The notes beneath the pieces are model-generated. The model made no database searches, was not told where the DNA came from, and saw only the letters and a program-made list of their open reading frames with translations. This document shows, one piece after another, positions 54,058 through 62,683 of a DNA stretch of 64,000 bases. Position numbers and translations under genes: made by a program. The DNA is from a bacterium (lineage in GTDB: Bacteria > JAMCPX01), in contig JAJYLN010000007.1 of assembly GCA_021787665.1 (NCBI GenBank), positions 1 through 64,000 on the forward strand, read 5' to 3'. Within the stretch, counting starts at the first letter, position 1, and every line of letters starts with the position of its first letter.

Positions 54058-56151
54058 CTATAGCAATTTTGTTATGTCCAAGACCTGCGTAACAAGGCCC
54101 TTCATCTTTGCAAGCAGATTCAACCTGTTGGTCCTTATACCCGCGTCGTCGCTCATCACGAGCACCTTCTCGAAAAAGCTATTTATCGGCCCTACCAGAT
54201 TTTTGACCAGATCTATATACTTAATATATTCCTTCTTTGCAAGCGCTAATTGAATTTTGGGCTCAAGCTCCAAGTAACTGTCATATAAGGACTTTTCTGA
54301 TTGCTCGACCAGCAGGCCTGTATTGACTTCCCCGGCTGGATGGCTTTTGGATATGTTTATGACCCGCTTGAAGGCAAGAAAGACTGGCTCGAAATCCGGG
54401 TTTAAGCCAAAGGACTTATCAGCATTAGCTGAGAACACTACATCTTTAAGGAAGTTTATACGCCGGTCGGCCTCAAGAATGTCGTCGGGCTCGGTTGCGA
54501 TAACCGCGTCGATAAGCTTTCTTATGTTCGTGTAGCGTTCCGCCAGTATACCTTCGAGCCTTGTATAGAAGAAGCTGAGCAAAGAAGCCTGTAAGGTACC
54601 CTTATTATTGATATGGTTATACTGTCCGATACTAAAATCTATCAATGCCTTTATGTCTAATGTGATCTGTATCTGTGGGCCCGACACAGCGGACAACACT
54701 ATATTTAAAATACCGATTGCAGCCCGCCGCAGCCCATAGGGATCCTGTGTGCTCGTCGGGGCCTCCCCTATGCTGAAGAACCCGACAAGCGAGTCGATCT
54801 TATCAGCAATATAAACAAGAGAGCCTGGTATTGACATTGGCTGGCTATACTGTTCGGCAACTACAAGCGCCGTTGTTTTGTCCGATGGGTCTTTCAGCAA
54901 TATATAATGGTGCCCAATAAGGCCCTGTAATTCCGGAAACTCCGAGACGAGCCGCGTAGCAAGATCAGCCTTACAGAGTCGTGCCGCCTGAAGGGTGATT
55001 GTTCTGAGGCTTTCATCGAGTTTAATTGTGTCGCAAAGGTATTTGGAAATCGCTACAATCCGCTCTGTCTTGTCGTAGAGGCTACCAAGCTGCGGGAAAA
55101 ACACCATGCCCTTCAACAGATCGACATAGGATTCAAGGGGCTGTTTCATGTCCTGATTATAGTAGAACTCGGCATCCTCGAGCCGTGCGCGTAGCACCCT
55201 TTCGTATCCTTTTCTTATAATTTTTTTATCGCCGTAAGGATTATTACTTATACCAATGAAATAGGGCATCAATTTACCCCTGTCATCTGTAACGGGTATG
55301 TATTTCTGCTGGGTTTCCATAACACTCCTGATGACCTCTTCCGGCATCTTCATGAACCTTGGGTCAAAGCTCCCCTGTATTGCGGTTGGCGATTCGACAA
55401 GGTTTGTAATGGCATTATGCAGATAGTAATCAATAACTTCACCCCCCCCTACCTTCCTTGCCAATGTATTCGCCTGTTCCCTTATGTCTCTTATTCTTTC
55501 AGCAAACTCCGGCAGGATCTTTTCTCTTTTCATTGCCTTGCGCCATGAAGCAAGGCCGCTGATCTTTATCTTCCTCCCGCTGCCGGTCCTCAGTCCGTAG
55601 GTAAACGACGATGCCTTTACCGTACCTATCGAAACCGGGACGACCGTGCCGTCGTACAGTACAATAAGCCATCGTATGGGCCGTATAAAACGTACACTTT
55701 CGCTGCCCCATCTCATGGACTTCCTGAACGGAGTGCCGAGTATCAGGCTTGCGAGTTTTTCTTTTATGAGAGATTTTGTGGATACGCCGGGCTTTTTGAT
55801 CTCCACCTGAACAAACTCGCCCTTGTCGAGCTTAACCATCCGTAGTGTTTTAACATCGACACCTTTTGACCGTGCAAAGCCGATTGCGGCCGGTGTCGGA
55901 TTGCCGTCTTTATCGAAGGCCGCTTCCCTTCTCGGACCAGTATAAGTCGCCGTGCTCTGCTCGCCTTTGTCCGAGAGCCTCTCGACGCAGAGGACCAGCC
56001 GTCTCGGCGTAAAATAAGTTATTATTTCTGTGAAGGCTATGTGCTCCGAATCAAACAACTGCTTTATGCTGTTCGACAGGTGCTCTATCGCAGGGCTTAT
56101 CTCTGCGACAGGTACTTCTTCGACGCCGATCTCGATAAACAATTCCGCCAT
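54058..56151 (-). CDS. glyS: glycyl-tRNA synthetase beta subunit GlyS
   Basis: A 697-residue beta chain of the alpha2-beta2 glycyl-tRNA synthetase. The N-terminus reads AELFIEIGVEEVPVAEISPA, and further features are TYTGPRREAAFD, FIRPIRWLIVL, and the HD-like and anticodon-binding C-terminal part. It starts 2 nt after the glyQ stop. GC is somewhat lower than in neighbours, mostly in the central part. Confidence 0.95.
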   Translation of the reverse strand: MAELFIEIGVEEVPVAEISPAIEHLSNSIKQLFDSEHIAFTEIITYFTPRRLVLCVERLSDKGEQSTATYTGPRREAAFDKDGNPTPAAIGFARSKGVDVKTLRMVKLDKGEFVQVEIKKPGVSTKSLIKEKLASLILGTPFRKSMRWGSESVRFIRPIRWLIVLYDGTVVPVSIGTVKASSFTYGLRTGSGRKIKISGLASWRKAMKREKILPEFAERIRDIREQANTLARKVGGGEVIDYYLHNAITNLVESPTAIQGSFDPRFMKMPEEVIRSVMETQQKYIPVTDDRGKLMPYFIGISNNPYGDKKIIRKGYERVLRARLEDAEFYYNQDMKQPLESYVDLLKGMVFFPQLGSLYDKTERIVAISKYLCDTIKLDESLRTITLQAARLCKADLATRLVSEFPELQGLIGHHYILLKDPSDKTTALVVAEQYSQPMSIPGSLVYIADKIDSLVGFFSIGEAPTSTQDPYGLRRAAIGILNIVLSAVSGPQIQITLDIKALIDFSIGQYNHINNKGTLQASLLSFFYTRLEGILAERYTNIRKLIDAVIATEPDDILEADRRINFLKDVVFSANADKSFGLNPDFEPVFLAFKRVINISKSHPAGEVNTGLLVEQSEKSLYDSYLELEPKIQLALAKKEYIKYIDLVKNLVGPINSFFEKVLVMSDDAGIRTNRLNLLAKMKGLVTQVLDITKLL

Positions 56152-56153
56152 GG

Positions 56154-57029
56154 CTATGTTTTCTCAAGTTCTTTTATTGCTTTTGAATCCCTGTAGGTCT
56201 GTGCAACGCCCTTTGCCATCGTCCGTACCCTTCCGATGTACCGAGCCCGCTCAGCGACCGAAATGGCGCGTCGCGCATCGAGCAGGTTGAAGATGTGTGA
56301 GCACTTCAGCGTGCAGTCGTAGGCAGGGAGGTAGAGTTTCTCTCCGATAAGCCGCAGAGACTCTTTCTCGTATTCGTTAAACAGGGAGAGGAGTCTGTCG
56401 ATGTCCGCAGACTCGAAATTGTAAACGGATTGCTGGCGCTCGTTCTCCCGAAAGAGCTCACCATAGTTTATCCTATTGTTCCATGCGAGGTCGTAGACGT
56501 TCTCAATGCCCTGAAGGTACATGGCGATGCGCTCGATGCCATAGGTAACCTCGACCGGGACAGGGCTGAGGTCGAAACCACCGACCTGCTGAAAATAGGT
56601 AAACTGGGTGATCTCCATACCGTCGAGCCATACTTCCCAGCCGAGCCCCCATGCGCCGAGGGTCGGAGACTCCCAGTCGTCCTCGACAAACCGTATATCG
56701 TGTTCCTTTGCCTTTATGCCGAGTGCGGCGAGGCTTTTCAGGTAAAGATCCTGAACAGCGGACGGTGAAGGCTTGATGATAACCTGATACTGAAAATATC
56801 GCTGCATCCTGTTCGGGTTCTCGCCGTACCTGCCATCCGCAGGCCTCCTTGATGGCTGGACATAGGCGGCTGACCACGGGTCCGGATCCAGGACCCTCAA
56901 AAAGGTAGAGGGGTGGAATGTGCCGGCGCCGACCTCCACATCGTACGGCTGGTCTATCACGCACCCCTGGTCTCTCCAGAACCTGTTCAAGGTAACTATG
57001 ACATCCTGAACATCCATAACAGAAGGCAT
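56154..57029 (-). CDS. glyQ: glycyl-tRNA synthetase alpha subunit GlyQ
   Basis: A 291-residue class II aminoacylation subunit. It has [29 protein letters not shown] (given by motif: [16 protein letters not shown]), [40 protein letters not shown] and [17 protein letters not shown] start four codons later (57017) is possible. The tail at the stop codon almost touches glyS. No T-box or glycine riboswitch signature was seen upstream. Confidence 0.96.
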   Translation of the reverse strand: MPSVMDVQDVIVTLNRFWRDQGCVIDQPYDVEVGAGTFHPSTFLRVLDPDPWSAAYVQPSRRPADGRYGENPNRMQRYFQYQVIIKPSPSAVQDLYLKSLAALGIKAKEHDIRFVEDDWESPTLGAWGLGWEVWLDGMEITQFTYFQQVGGFDLSPVPVEVTYGIERIAMYLQGIENVYDLAWNNRINYGELFRENERQQSVYNFESADIDRLLSLFNEYEKESLRLIGEKLYLPAYDCTLKCSHIFNLLDARRAISVAERARYIGRVRTMAKGVAQTYRDSKAIKELEKT

Positions 57030-57104
57030 GGTATCCAGAAACCGGCAGCTTTGTCAATCAGACACCGTGACGGAACTCTAGGGCAAAAGCTCACAACAAA
57101 ATAG

Positions 57105-57133
57105 TTGAATTTATCTCAAACCTACCCTACTAT
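57105..57133 (+). promoter_or_regulatory. predicted promoter of hpf
   Basis: TTGAAT at 57105-57110, a 17-bp spacer, and TACTAT at 57128-57133, with a start near 57140, about 32 nt before the hpf ATG. It probably serves the whole hpf-to-epimerase unit. Confidence 0.6.
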
Positions 57134-57171
57134 ATATGAACAGAAGTACAAAATACATGAGGAGGAGCATT

Positions 57172-57705
57172 ATGAATATCCGGATAACCTTCAGACACAT
57201 CCCTTCATCGAGTGCTTTGAAACAATACGCCGTAGAAAAGGTCACGAAGCTCATCAAGACACTGAAGGAGCCCGTTGAGGTCCATATCATCTTTACGCAG
57301 GAAAAGAAGGCCAACACCGTCGAGATGACGCTCACTTCCGCAGGCAAAGAGCTCTACGCAAAAGAACGAGGCCTGGATATGTATGCAGCCATCGATCTCA
57401 TATATGACAAGCTCGACAAACAGCTTACAAAATTGAAAGAGAAGAAAAAGAAGCATACCGGGAATACCTCGATGAAGCACCTGCAGCAGGAAGAGACAAC
57501 GGAGGAAGAAGACGAGGTCAAGGTAATACCGGAAAAGGACTACTTCGTAAGGCCCATGACGACAGAGGAGGCCGTGCTGCAGCTCGATCTGTCGGAGAAC
57601 CCCTTCATCGTCTATCTCGATGCCGGGGACGAGCGGATCAATGTGGTTTTCAAGAGGAGCGACGGCCACTACGGGCTCATCGAAACAGGTGCCAAGTACA
57701 GGTAG
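57172..57705 (+). CDS. hpf: long ribosome hibernation promoting factor HPF
   Basis: 177 residues. The N-terminal domain (~1-100; RITFRHIPSSSALKQYAVEK, VEVHIIFTQEKKANTVE) binds in the 30S decoding region. A charged linker (EEKKKKHTGNT...EETTEEED) leads to a C-terminal dimerisation domain (VRPMTTEEAVLQLDLSENPF, DERINVVFKRSDGHYGLIE) that joins two 70S ribosomes into 100S dimers. GAGGAGGAG precedes the ATG at 57172. The last 17 nt may also encode the start of hprK. Confidence 0.95.
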   Translation: MNIRITFRHIPSSSALKQYAVEKVTKLIKTLKEPVEVHIIFTQEKKANTVEMTLTSAGKELYAKERGLDMYAAIDLIYDKLDKQLTKLKEKKKKHTGNTSMKHLQQEETTEEEDEVKVIPEKDYFVRPMTTEEAVLQLDLSENPFIVYLDAGDERINVVFKRSDGHYGLIETGAKYR

Positions 57706-58237
57706 AAAGAGAGTCTCCGAACGTATACACGGCGTCCTCGTGTCGGTAAAGGACGTCGGCGTTCTTATAACCGGGAAGAGCGGCATCGGCAAGAGCGAGT
57801 GTGCCCTGGAGCTCATCATACGGGGGCACAAGCTCGTTGCTGATGACCTCGTGGTTGTAACAAGGCGCGGACACATGCTGTTCGGGAGGTCCGATCCGCT
57901 CATCAGCGGTTACCTCGAGCTGCACGGCCTCGGCGTGATCAAGGTGAGCTCGCACTTCGGCAAAGGGGCAACGCGCCCGCAGAAGCGGGTGGATATGGTC
58001 GTCGATTTCATCGAGTGGGGCGAGTCGAGCCACGCCCGGGGCTTCCTGAAATCCTTTACCTATGACCTCCTGGGACAAAGGCTGCCGTTGATCACACTGC
58101 CGGTACGGCCTGCACGCAACATGGCATCGCTCGTCGAGGTTGCCGTTACGAGTTTCCTGCTGAGGAAACGCGGCATGAACGAGTCGAAAGATCTTGAACA
58201 GAGAGTCTCGAAGAGTATAAGAAGGGACCATGGATAG
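57689..58237 (+). CDS. hprK: HPr kinase/phosphorylase, C-terminal catalytic domain only
   Basis: About 182 residues from GTG 57689 (or 198 from ATG 57641), well below the usual ~310: the N-terminal domain is missing. The P-loop TGKSGIGKSE, LVADDLVVV, the capping region GYLELHGLGVIKVSSHFG, and the K/P-loop LPLITLPVRPARNMASLVEVA are kept. It phosphorylates Ser46 of HPr and reverses this with phosphate. Short HprK proteins of this type occur in alphaproteobacteria and others. The start is not sure: both candidates lie inside the hpf gene and lack a good ribosome site, so coupling to hpf translation is likely. Confidence 0.88.
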   Translation: MPSTGRKRVSERIHGVLVSVKDVGVLITGKSGIGKSECALELIIRGHKLVADDLVVVTRRGHMLFGRSDPLISGYLELHGLGVIKVSSHFGKGATRPQKRVDMVVDFIEWGESSHARGFLKSFTYDLLGQRLPLITLPVRPARNMASLVEVAVTSFLLRKRGMNESKDLEQRVSKSIRRDHG

Positions 58238-59105
58238 CAAACAGCCGCTGAACATCATTATTGTCACGGGCATGTCCGGCTCAGGCAAGACGACCGCCAT
58301 GGCCGTGCTCGAAGACATGGGCTTCTTCTGCATTGACAACATCCCGGTCCAGCTCATGCAGAAGTTTATCGAGCTGGTAGCCGACTCGAAGGACGACATC
58401 CACAACCTTGCCTTCTCCGTGGACGTGCGCGGGAGGGGGTTCCTTGCCGGACTTTCCGACGCTCTGGGCGTTCTGAGGGCCGCACAGAACAAGGTCACCA
58501 TTATCTTCCTCGATTCCAGCGATAGCGTGCTCCTGAAACGTTATAGCGAGACGCGCAGGAGGCACCCGCTTGCACACGACATCACCATCGAGGAGGGCGT
58601 CACGCTCGAGAGGAAGTACCTCGAGGAACTCAAGGCGCAGGCAGACCGCATCATAGACACTTCCAGCTTCACGGTACACGACCTGAAGAATGAAATGAAG
58701 CTCTTCCTCCGTGAATCCGCAAAGGCCAGACCCATGACCATCATACTCCAGTCCTTCGGCTACCGGTTCGGCGTACCGGCAGACTCAGATATCGTGTTCG
58801 ACGTACGGTTCCTGAAGAACCCGTACTTCGTACCGGAACTGAAACATTTTACAGGACTGGACCAATGTGTCATCGATTATGTGAGGAACGATAGCATGAC
58901 TGCCCGGTTCATCGACATCGTCAGGACGTTCATGGAGTTTACCGTGCCCCTCTACTACGCCGAGGGCAAGAGCTATCTGACCATATCATTCGGGTGCACG
59001 GGCGGGAAGCACAGGTCGGTAACGATCGTGGAGGAAGCGAAAAAAATCATATCTGCCCTGGGCTATACGCCGGTCATCAAGCACAGGGACATCGAAAAGG
59101 AGTAG
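58230..59105 (+). CDS. rapZ: RNase adapter / nucleotide-binding protein RapZ
   Basis: A 291-residue P-loop protein (YvcJ/YhbJ). Walker A is GMSGSGKT (14-21). The C-terminal part has RFGVPADSDIVFDVRFLKNPY and SFGCTGGKHRSVTIVEE, the hallmark of the family. In E. coli it steers a small RNA to RNase E to control amino-sugar synthesis; in other bacteria its role is open. It overlaps hprK by 8 nt, a pairing common in PTS-Ntr type clusters. Confidence 0.94.
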   Translation: MDSKQPLNIIIVTGMSGSGKTTAMAVLEDMGFFCIDNIPVQLMQKFIELVADSKDDIHNLAFSVDVRGRGFLAGLSDALGVLRAAQNKVTIIFLDSSDSVLLKRYSETRRRHPLAHDITIEEGVTLERKYLEELKAQADRIIDTSSFTVHDLKNEMKLFLRESAKARPMTIILQSFGYRFGVPADSDIVFDVRFLKNPYFVPELKHFTGLDQCVIDYVRNDSMTARFIDIVRTFMEFTVPLYYAEGKSYLTISFGCTGGKHRSVTIVEEAKKIISALGYTPVIKHRDIEKE

Positions 59106-59108
59106 ACC

Positions 59109-59516
59109 ATGGTTGGAATCGTTATCGTGGCCCACGGACAGTTCGCGAGCGAACTGCTGGCAACGACCGAGTTCATTGTCGGCAAGAAGGACTATATTAC
59201 ATCGGTCATGACGGACCCCAAGCAATCCGTGGAGGACCTGCGGGAATCGATATCTGCCGCAATCAAGAGGGTAGACAGGGGCAAAGGCACCCTCATCCTC
59301 ACGGACATGTTCGGAGGCACGCCATCGAACATAAGTCTCTCCTTCCTTAACGAAGGAAAGGTGGAGGTCCTTGCCGGCGTCAACCTTCCGATGCTCATAA
59401 AGCTCGCGTCCATGAACACCAGAATACCCGTCAAAGATCTCGCCAATATGATAAAAGAGTACGGCAAGCAAAACATCATCCTCGCCGGGGACGTCCTCAA
59501 CAGAGCGGACCAATGA
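59109..59516 (+). CDS. PTS EIIA component, mannose/fructose (EIIA-Man) type
   Basis: A 135-residue cytoplasmic phosphocarrier. His9 in VGIVIVAHGQFASELL is the phosphorylation site equivalent to His10 of EIIA-Man. GGTPSNISLSFL and VLAGVNLPMLIKL are conserved. No EIIB, EIIC or EIID is found in the window, so a regulatory use is likely. It starts 3 nt after rapZ and overlaps the HPr gene by 4 nt. Confidence 0.92.
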   Translation: MVGIVIVAHGQFASELLATTEFIVGKKDYITSVMTDPKQSVEDLRESISAAIKRVDRGKGTLILTDMFGGTPSNISLSFLNEGKVEVLAGVNLPMLIKLASMNTRIPVKDLANMIKEYGKQNIILAGDVLNRADQ

Positions 59517-59782
59517 AAAAGGGCGACTTCGTCATCAGTAACAAACTGGGCTTTCATGCAAGGGCGGCAGCGAAATTCGTGAAGGTAGCGAACGCGTACG
59601 AGTCAGAAATCTTTGTCTACAAGAATGGCGAGAGGGCGAACGGCAAGAGCATACTCGGTCTGCTGACGCTCGCGGCGAGAAACGGGACCGTGTTCACGAT
59701 AACCGTGGATGGCAGGGACGAGGGTAAGGCGCTCATCGCCTTGAAATGCCTGATTGAAGACAAGTTCGGCGAAGGCCAATGA
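59513..59782 (+). CDS. ptsH: phosphocarrier protein HPr
   Basis: An 89-residue small shuttle of the PTS. His15 (LGFHARAAAKFV) accepts phosphate from EI, and Ser46 (NGKSILGL) is the HprK site; both fall at their standard numbers. The gene overlaps its two neighbours by 4 nt (ATGA), so the set is coupled. Confidence 0.95.
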   Translation: MKKGDFVISNKLGFHARAAAKFVKVANAYESEIFVYKNGERANGKSILGLLTLAARNGTVFTITVDGRDEGKALIALKCLIEDKFGEGQ

Positions 59783-61500
59783 CGACTTATCTCAAGGGCA
59801 TTGCTATTTCACCAGGCTGGGCGAGCGGCAGGGCGATCGTGCCGATCGGAAGCTTCGACGTCCTCCGATACCATGTCACAGCGGACATGGTACCGGCAGA
59901 GATAAACAGGTTCCTTGCCGCCTTAGAGAAATCCAAGGCGGAGATCAAGGCGCTGTCGGAGAAGATCGATCCGGTGACCGGCAAAGAAGCGCTCCTGATA
60001 CTCGACATGCACACCATGATTCTCGAGGACAAGACCTTCATCGAGAACGTCGTGAGCAAGATAAGGACCAACGCGGTCAATACCGAATGGGCACTCACGG
60101 AGATCCTGAACGCCATTGAAAAAGCCTTCGACAGGATAGACGATGAGTACCTGAAAGAGAGAAAGTTCGACGTGACGCACGAGGGACGCAGGATCCTCAA
60201 GAACCTTTCCGGCCAGAAAGCAAGCGACGAGTCCGGAGAGCCCGGCATCATCGTCCTGTCCGCCTTCGCCATGCTCAACATGCCCTACCTGATGAAGGAC
60301 AACATCAGGGGAATCGCACTCGAGACCGGCGGACCAATATCACATCATGCCATCATCGCGCGTTCCCTGGGCATACCGGCCGTGGCGGGCATCAGGGGAC
60401 TCACCGACAAAGTGGAGGACGGACGGAGCCTCTTGATTGACGGAGATAACGGCATTTTGATCATCGATCCTGAAATCGAGATCCTCAGCAAGTATCAGAA
60501 GACACGGACAAAGACGCAGGAGCCCGTGATAGTGCCAACGGCCCAGAACGGGGTACACACGAAAGACGGAGCGCCCGTCAGGATCATGGCAAACATAGAG
60601 TTTCTCGATGAAGCGCAGGACGCTTACGACGTGGGCGCGCAAGGCATAGGGCTCGTACGGACGGAGTATCTCTATACCGAAGGGGGGGCCCTTCCATCGG
60701 AGGAAGTGAGCTTTGCGAGCTATGCAACAATGGTGAAGCTCTTCAGGGGCTCTCCGGTCATCATACGGACCCTCGATATGGGGGGAGACAAGCTCTTCTC
60801 TACGACCTACAGGAGATCGGACAACCCCGCTCTCGGTCTGCGCGGCATACGGCTCTGCCTGAAGGAGCAGCATCTCTTCAGGGCACAGGTTCGGGCGCTG
60901 CTGCGCGCGAGCTCCCACGGCGAGATAGGCGTGTTGCTCCCGATGGTGTCCTCTCTCGGCGAGGTCCGGGAAGCGAAGAAGATTATAGAGGAGGAAAGGA
61001 GTGCACTCAGGGCGCAGGGTACGGCGATTGGCACGATAAAACTCGGGGTACTCGTAGAGACTCCGGGAGCGGCAATGATCGTGGACATCCTGTCACGGGA
61101 GGTGGACTTTATCAGCGTCGGCACGAACGATCTGATCCAGTACATCATGGCCATCGACCGCGGGGACGAGGACGTCCTGTACCTCTATCAGCCGATGCAT
61201 CCGGCCGTCCTCAAAGCGCTCTCCCTTATAGCGGACCAGGCGGTACAGCGCGGACTTCCTGTTCATATATGCGGCGAGATGGCAGGCGTGCCGCTCTACA
61301 TTCCCCTGCTGATAGGCATGGGGTTCAGGGACCTGAGCATGGGCATATCAGCCATCAGCAGGGTACGGCGGTTCATATACCTGATCGACAGCCGAAATGC
61401 ACGGAACCTTGCTGACGCCGCCCTCAAGCTCTCGACCGCCGAAGAGGTGGAGAACCTGATCTTGGACAGCTACGCGCGGGAGCTATCGTATGAAGCTTGA
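59779..61500 (+). CDS. ptsI: PTS enzyme I
   Basis: A 573-residue cytoplasmic enzyme that passes phosphate from PEP to HPr. It has the phosphohistidine His189 in TGGPISHHAIIARSLGIPA (the usual GGRTSH is varied to GGPISH), and a PEP-binding TIM barrel with GIGLVRTEYLY, RTLDMGGDK, ISVGTNDLIQYIMAIDR and CGEMAG. It lacks the GAF domain of the nitrogen PTS (PtsP). It overlaps the epimerase gene by 11 nt. Confidence 0.95.
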   Translation: MTTYLKGIAISPGWASGRAIVPIGSFDVLRYHVTADMVPAEINRFLAALEKSKAEIKALSEKIDPVTGKEALLILDMHTMILEDKTFIENVVSKIRTNAVNTEWALTEILNAIEKAFDRIDDEYLKERKFDVTHEGRRILKNLSGQKASDESGEPGIIVLSAFAMLNMPYLMKDNIRGIALETGGPISHHAIIARSLGIPAVAGIRGLTDKVEDGRSLLIDGDNGILIIDPEIEILSKYQKTRTKTQEPVIVPTAQNGVHTKDGAPVRIMANIEFLDEAQDAYDVGAQGIGLVRTEYLYTEGGALPSEEVSFASYATMVKLFRGSPVIIRTLDMGGDKLFSTTYRRSDNPALGLRGIRLCLKEQHLFRAQVRALLRASSHGEIGVLLPMVSSLGEVREAKKIIEEERSALRAQGTAIGTIKLGVLVETPGAAMIVDILSREVDFISVGTNDLIQYIMAIDRGDEDVLYLYQPMHPAVLKALSLIADQAVQRGLPVHICGEMAGVPLYIPLLIGMGFRDLSMGISAISRVRRFIYLIDSRNARNLADAALKLSTAEEVENLILDSYARELSYEA

Positions 61501-61885
61501 GCATGTCGCGATAGTCGTCAGGGACCTGGACCAGGCCGTTTCCGTATATAAAGAGAAGCTCGGCCTGCGTCTGGAATCGAGGCAGGTCGTAGACACGGAA
61601 TCGGTCGAAATAGCCGTTATGGCACTCGACAACACGCGCATAGAGCTCGTACGGCCTCTGGATAGCACGGCCGGGGTGGCCCGTTTCCTCGACAAACGGG
61701 GTGAAGGACTGCACCACATCTGCCTCGAGGTGGAGAACCTGGATACGCTGGTCCAATCACTTCATGCGTCCGGCGTGCGGCTCATCGATGCCGCCCCGAG
61801 GAAAGGATACCGGGGCAACCGGGCGGTCTTCGTCCATCCGACCTCGACGGATGGAGTGCTCATAGAATTCTATGAGAAGAGATAG
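61490..61885 (+). CDS. mce: methylmalonyl-CoA epimerase (VOC fold)
   Basis: 131 residues. The enzyme interconverts (R)- and (S)-methylmalonyl-CoA, linking propionyl-CoA and succinyl-CoA. The metal-binding His (LEHVAIVV), Glu-type ligands (TRIELVRPL), the second His (EGLHHICLEV) and final Glu (GVLIEFYEK) are present; the GEGLHHICLEVENL block is typical of this enzyme. The mutase genes are not in the window. It begins inside ptsI, which is an odd functional neighbour. Confidence 0.85.
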   Translation: MKLEHVAIVVRDLDQAVSVYKEKLGLRLESRQVVDTESVEIAVMALDNTRIELVRPLDSTAGVARFLDKRGEGLHHICLEVENLDTLVQSLHASGVRLIDAAPRKGYRGNRAVFVHPTSTDGVLIEFYEKR

Positions 61886-61890
61886 CCCGC

Positions 61891-62022
61891 TCAGCCTCGG
61901 GTCCTTTTTCTGGTATAGAGCTTCGTCAACCCTACAATCAGACCCAGTGCTGCCGCCGAAAAAACGAGATCGGCAAAGCTAAAGCCGTACAGGCCGACGT
62001 ACTTCAGAATTTCGACTATCAT
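61891..62022 (-). CDS. 43-residue membrane peptide, divergent from the ICMT-like gene
   Basis: ATG at 62022 with AGGA six bases upstream; ends with TGA at 61891, 5 bp from the end of the convergent epimerase gene. The sequence has one hydrophobic segment (LYGFSFADLVFSAAALGLIVGL) and a basic tail (TKLYTRKRTRG), so it is a possible single-pass inner-membrane peptide. The start region is the left arm of the 16-bp inverted repeat. Nothing is known of its function. Confidence 0.45.
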   Translation of the reverse strand: MIVEILKYVGLYGFSFADLVFSAAALGLIVGLTKLYTRKRTRG

Positions 62023-62056
62023 AGTAAGTCCTATACGTCTTATAGGACTTACTATG
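62020..62056. promoter_or_regulatory. perfect 16-bp inverted repeat with a start codon in each arm
   Basis: The arms CATAGTAAGTCCTATA (62020-62035) and its exact complement (62041-62056) flank a 5-bp centre. Each outer end is an ATG, for the 43-residue peptide leftward and the ICMT-like protein rightward, and each has AGGACTTACT just before it. The same sequence would thus give both ribosome-binding sites. As DNA it could be an operator; as RNA it would fold into a 16-bp hairpin that hides the ribosome-binding site. Confidence 0.7.
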
Positions 62057-62683
62057 CAACAAATTTCTCAAAGGGTAATGCAAACAAGTGTAGACATGAC
62101 CCTCAAAATAATATACCATAGGATGATGAAAATAAACGAACTCGTGTCCCGCTACAGAACGAAGCTCGGCTTTGTCTTTGCAGCGCTATTCATCATCATG
62201 GCAAGACCCACCGTTCTGGGTATGACCGTGGGTATGCCCATAGGCATCGCCGGACTCCTCATACGGCTGTGGGCATCCGGGTATATCCGAAAGAACAAGG
62301 AACTCTCTATGGACGGCCCTTATTCGTACACCCGCAACCCGCTCTACGTCGGCAGCTTCTTTATCGGTCTGGGCGTTTCTATCATGGGGAGCTGTATTAT
62401 CTTCATCGTGCTTTTCCTGACAGGCTTCTACTTTGTCTACGCGAGTGTCATCCGGGACGAGGAGAAGGGCCTCATCGAGCTCTTCGGAGGCTCCTTCCTC
62501 GACTATAAATCGAAGGTGCCCGCGTTCTTCCCGCGGGTAAAGCCTGTACGTCTATCGAAGGATTTCGACCTCAGGCTCGTCGTGAAACATGAGGAGTATA
62601 ACGCGTGGCTCGGGTTTGCCGCCATGGTCGTCCTGCTGTACCTCAAATACCATTTTCATCTGTACTCCCTTTGTCCCTTATGA
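62054..62683 (+). CDS. ICMT/PEMT-like membrane methyltransferase
   Basis: 209 residues with about four helices. The conserved block GPYSYTRNPLYVGSFFIGLG and RDEEKGLIELFGGSFLDYKSKVPAFFP (given by motif: RDEEKGLIE, Y.SKVPAFFP) is that of isoprenylcysteine carboxyl methyltransferase-like and phospholipid methyltransferase-like enzymes, which use SAM at the membrane. The substrate is unknown. The start at 62054 has AGGA at good spacing; a start at 62126 (MKINELVSRYR) would give a more usual N-terminus and is a real alternative. It overlaps the next gene by 4 nt. Confidence 0.8.
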   Translation: MQQISQRVMQTSVDMTLKIIYHRMMKINELVSRYRTKLGFVFAALFIIMARPTVLGMTVGMPIGIAGLLIRLWASGYIRKNKELSMDGPYSYTRNPLYVGSFFIGLGVSIMGSCIIFIVLFLTGFYFVYASVIRDEEKGLIELFGGSFLDYKSKVPAFFPRVKPVRLSKDFDLRLVVKHEEYNAWLGFAAMVVLLYLKYHFHLYSLCPL

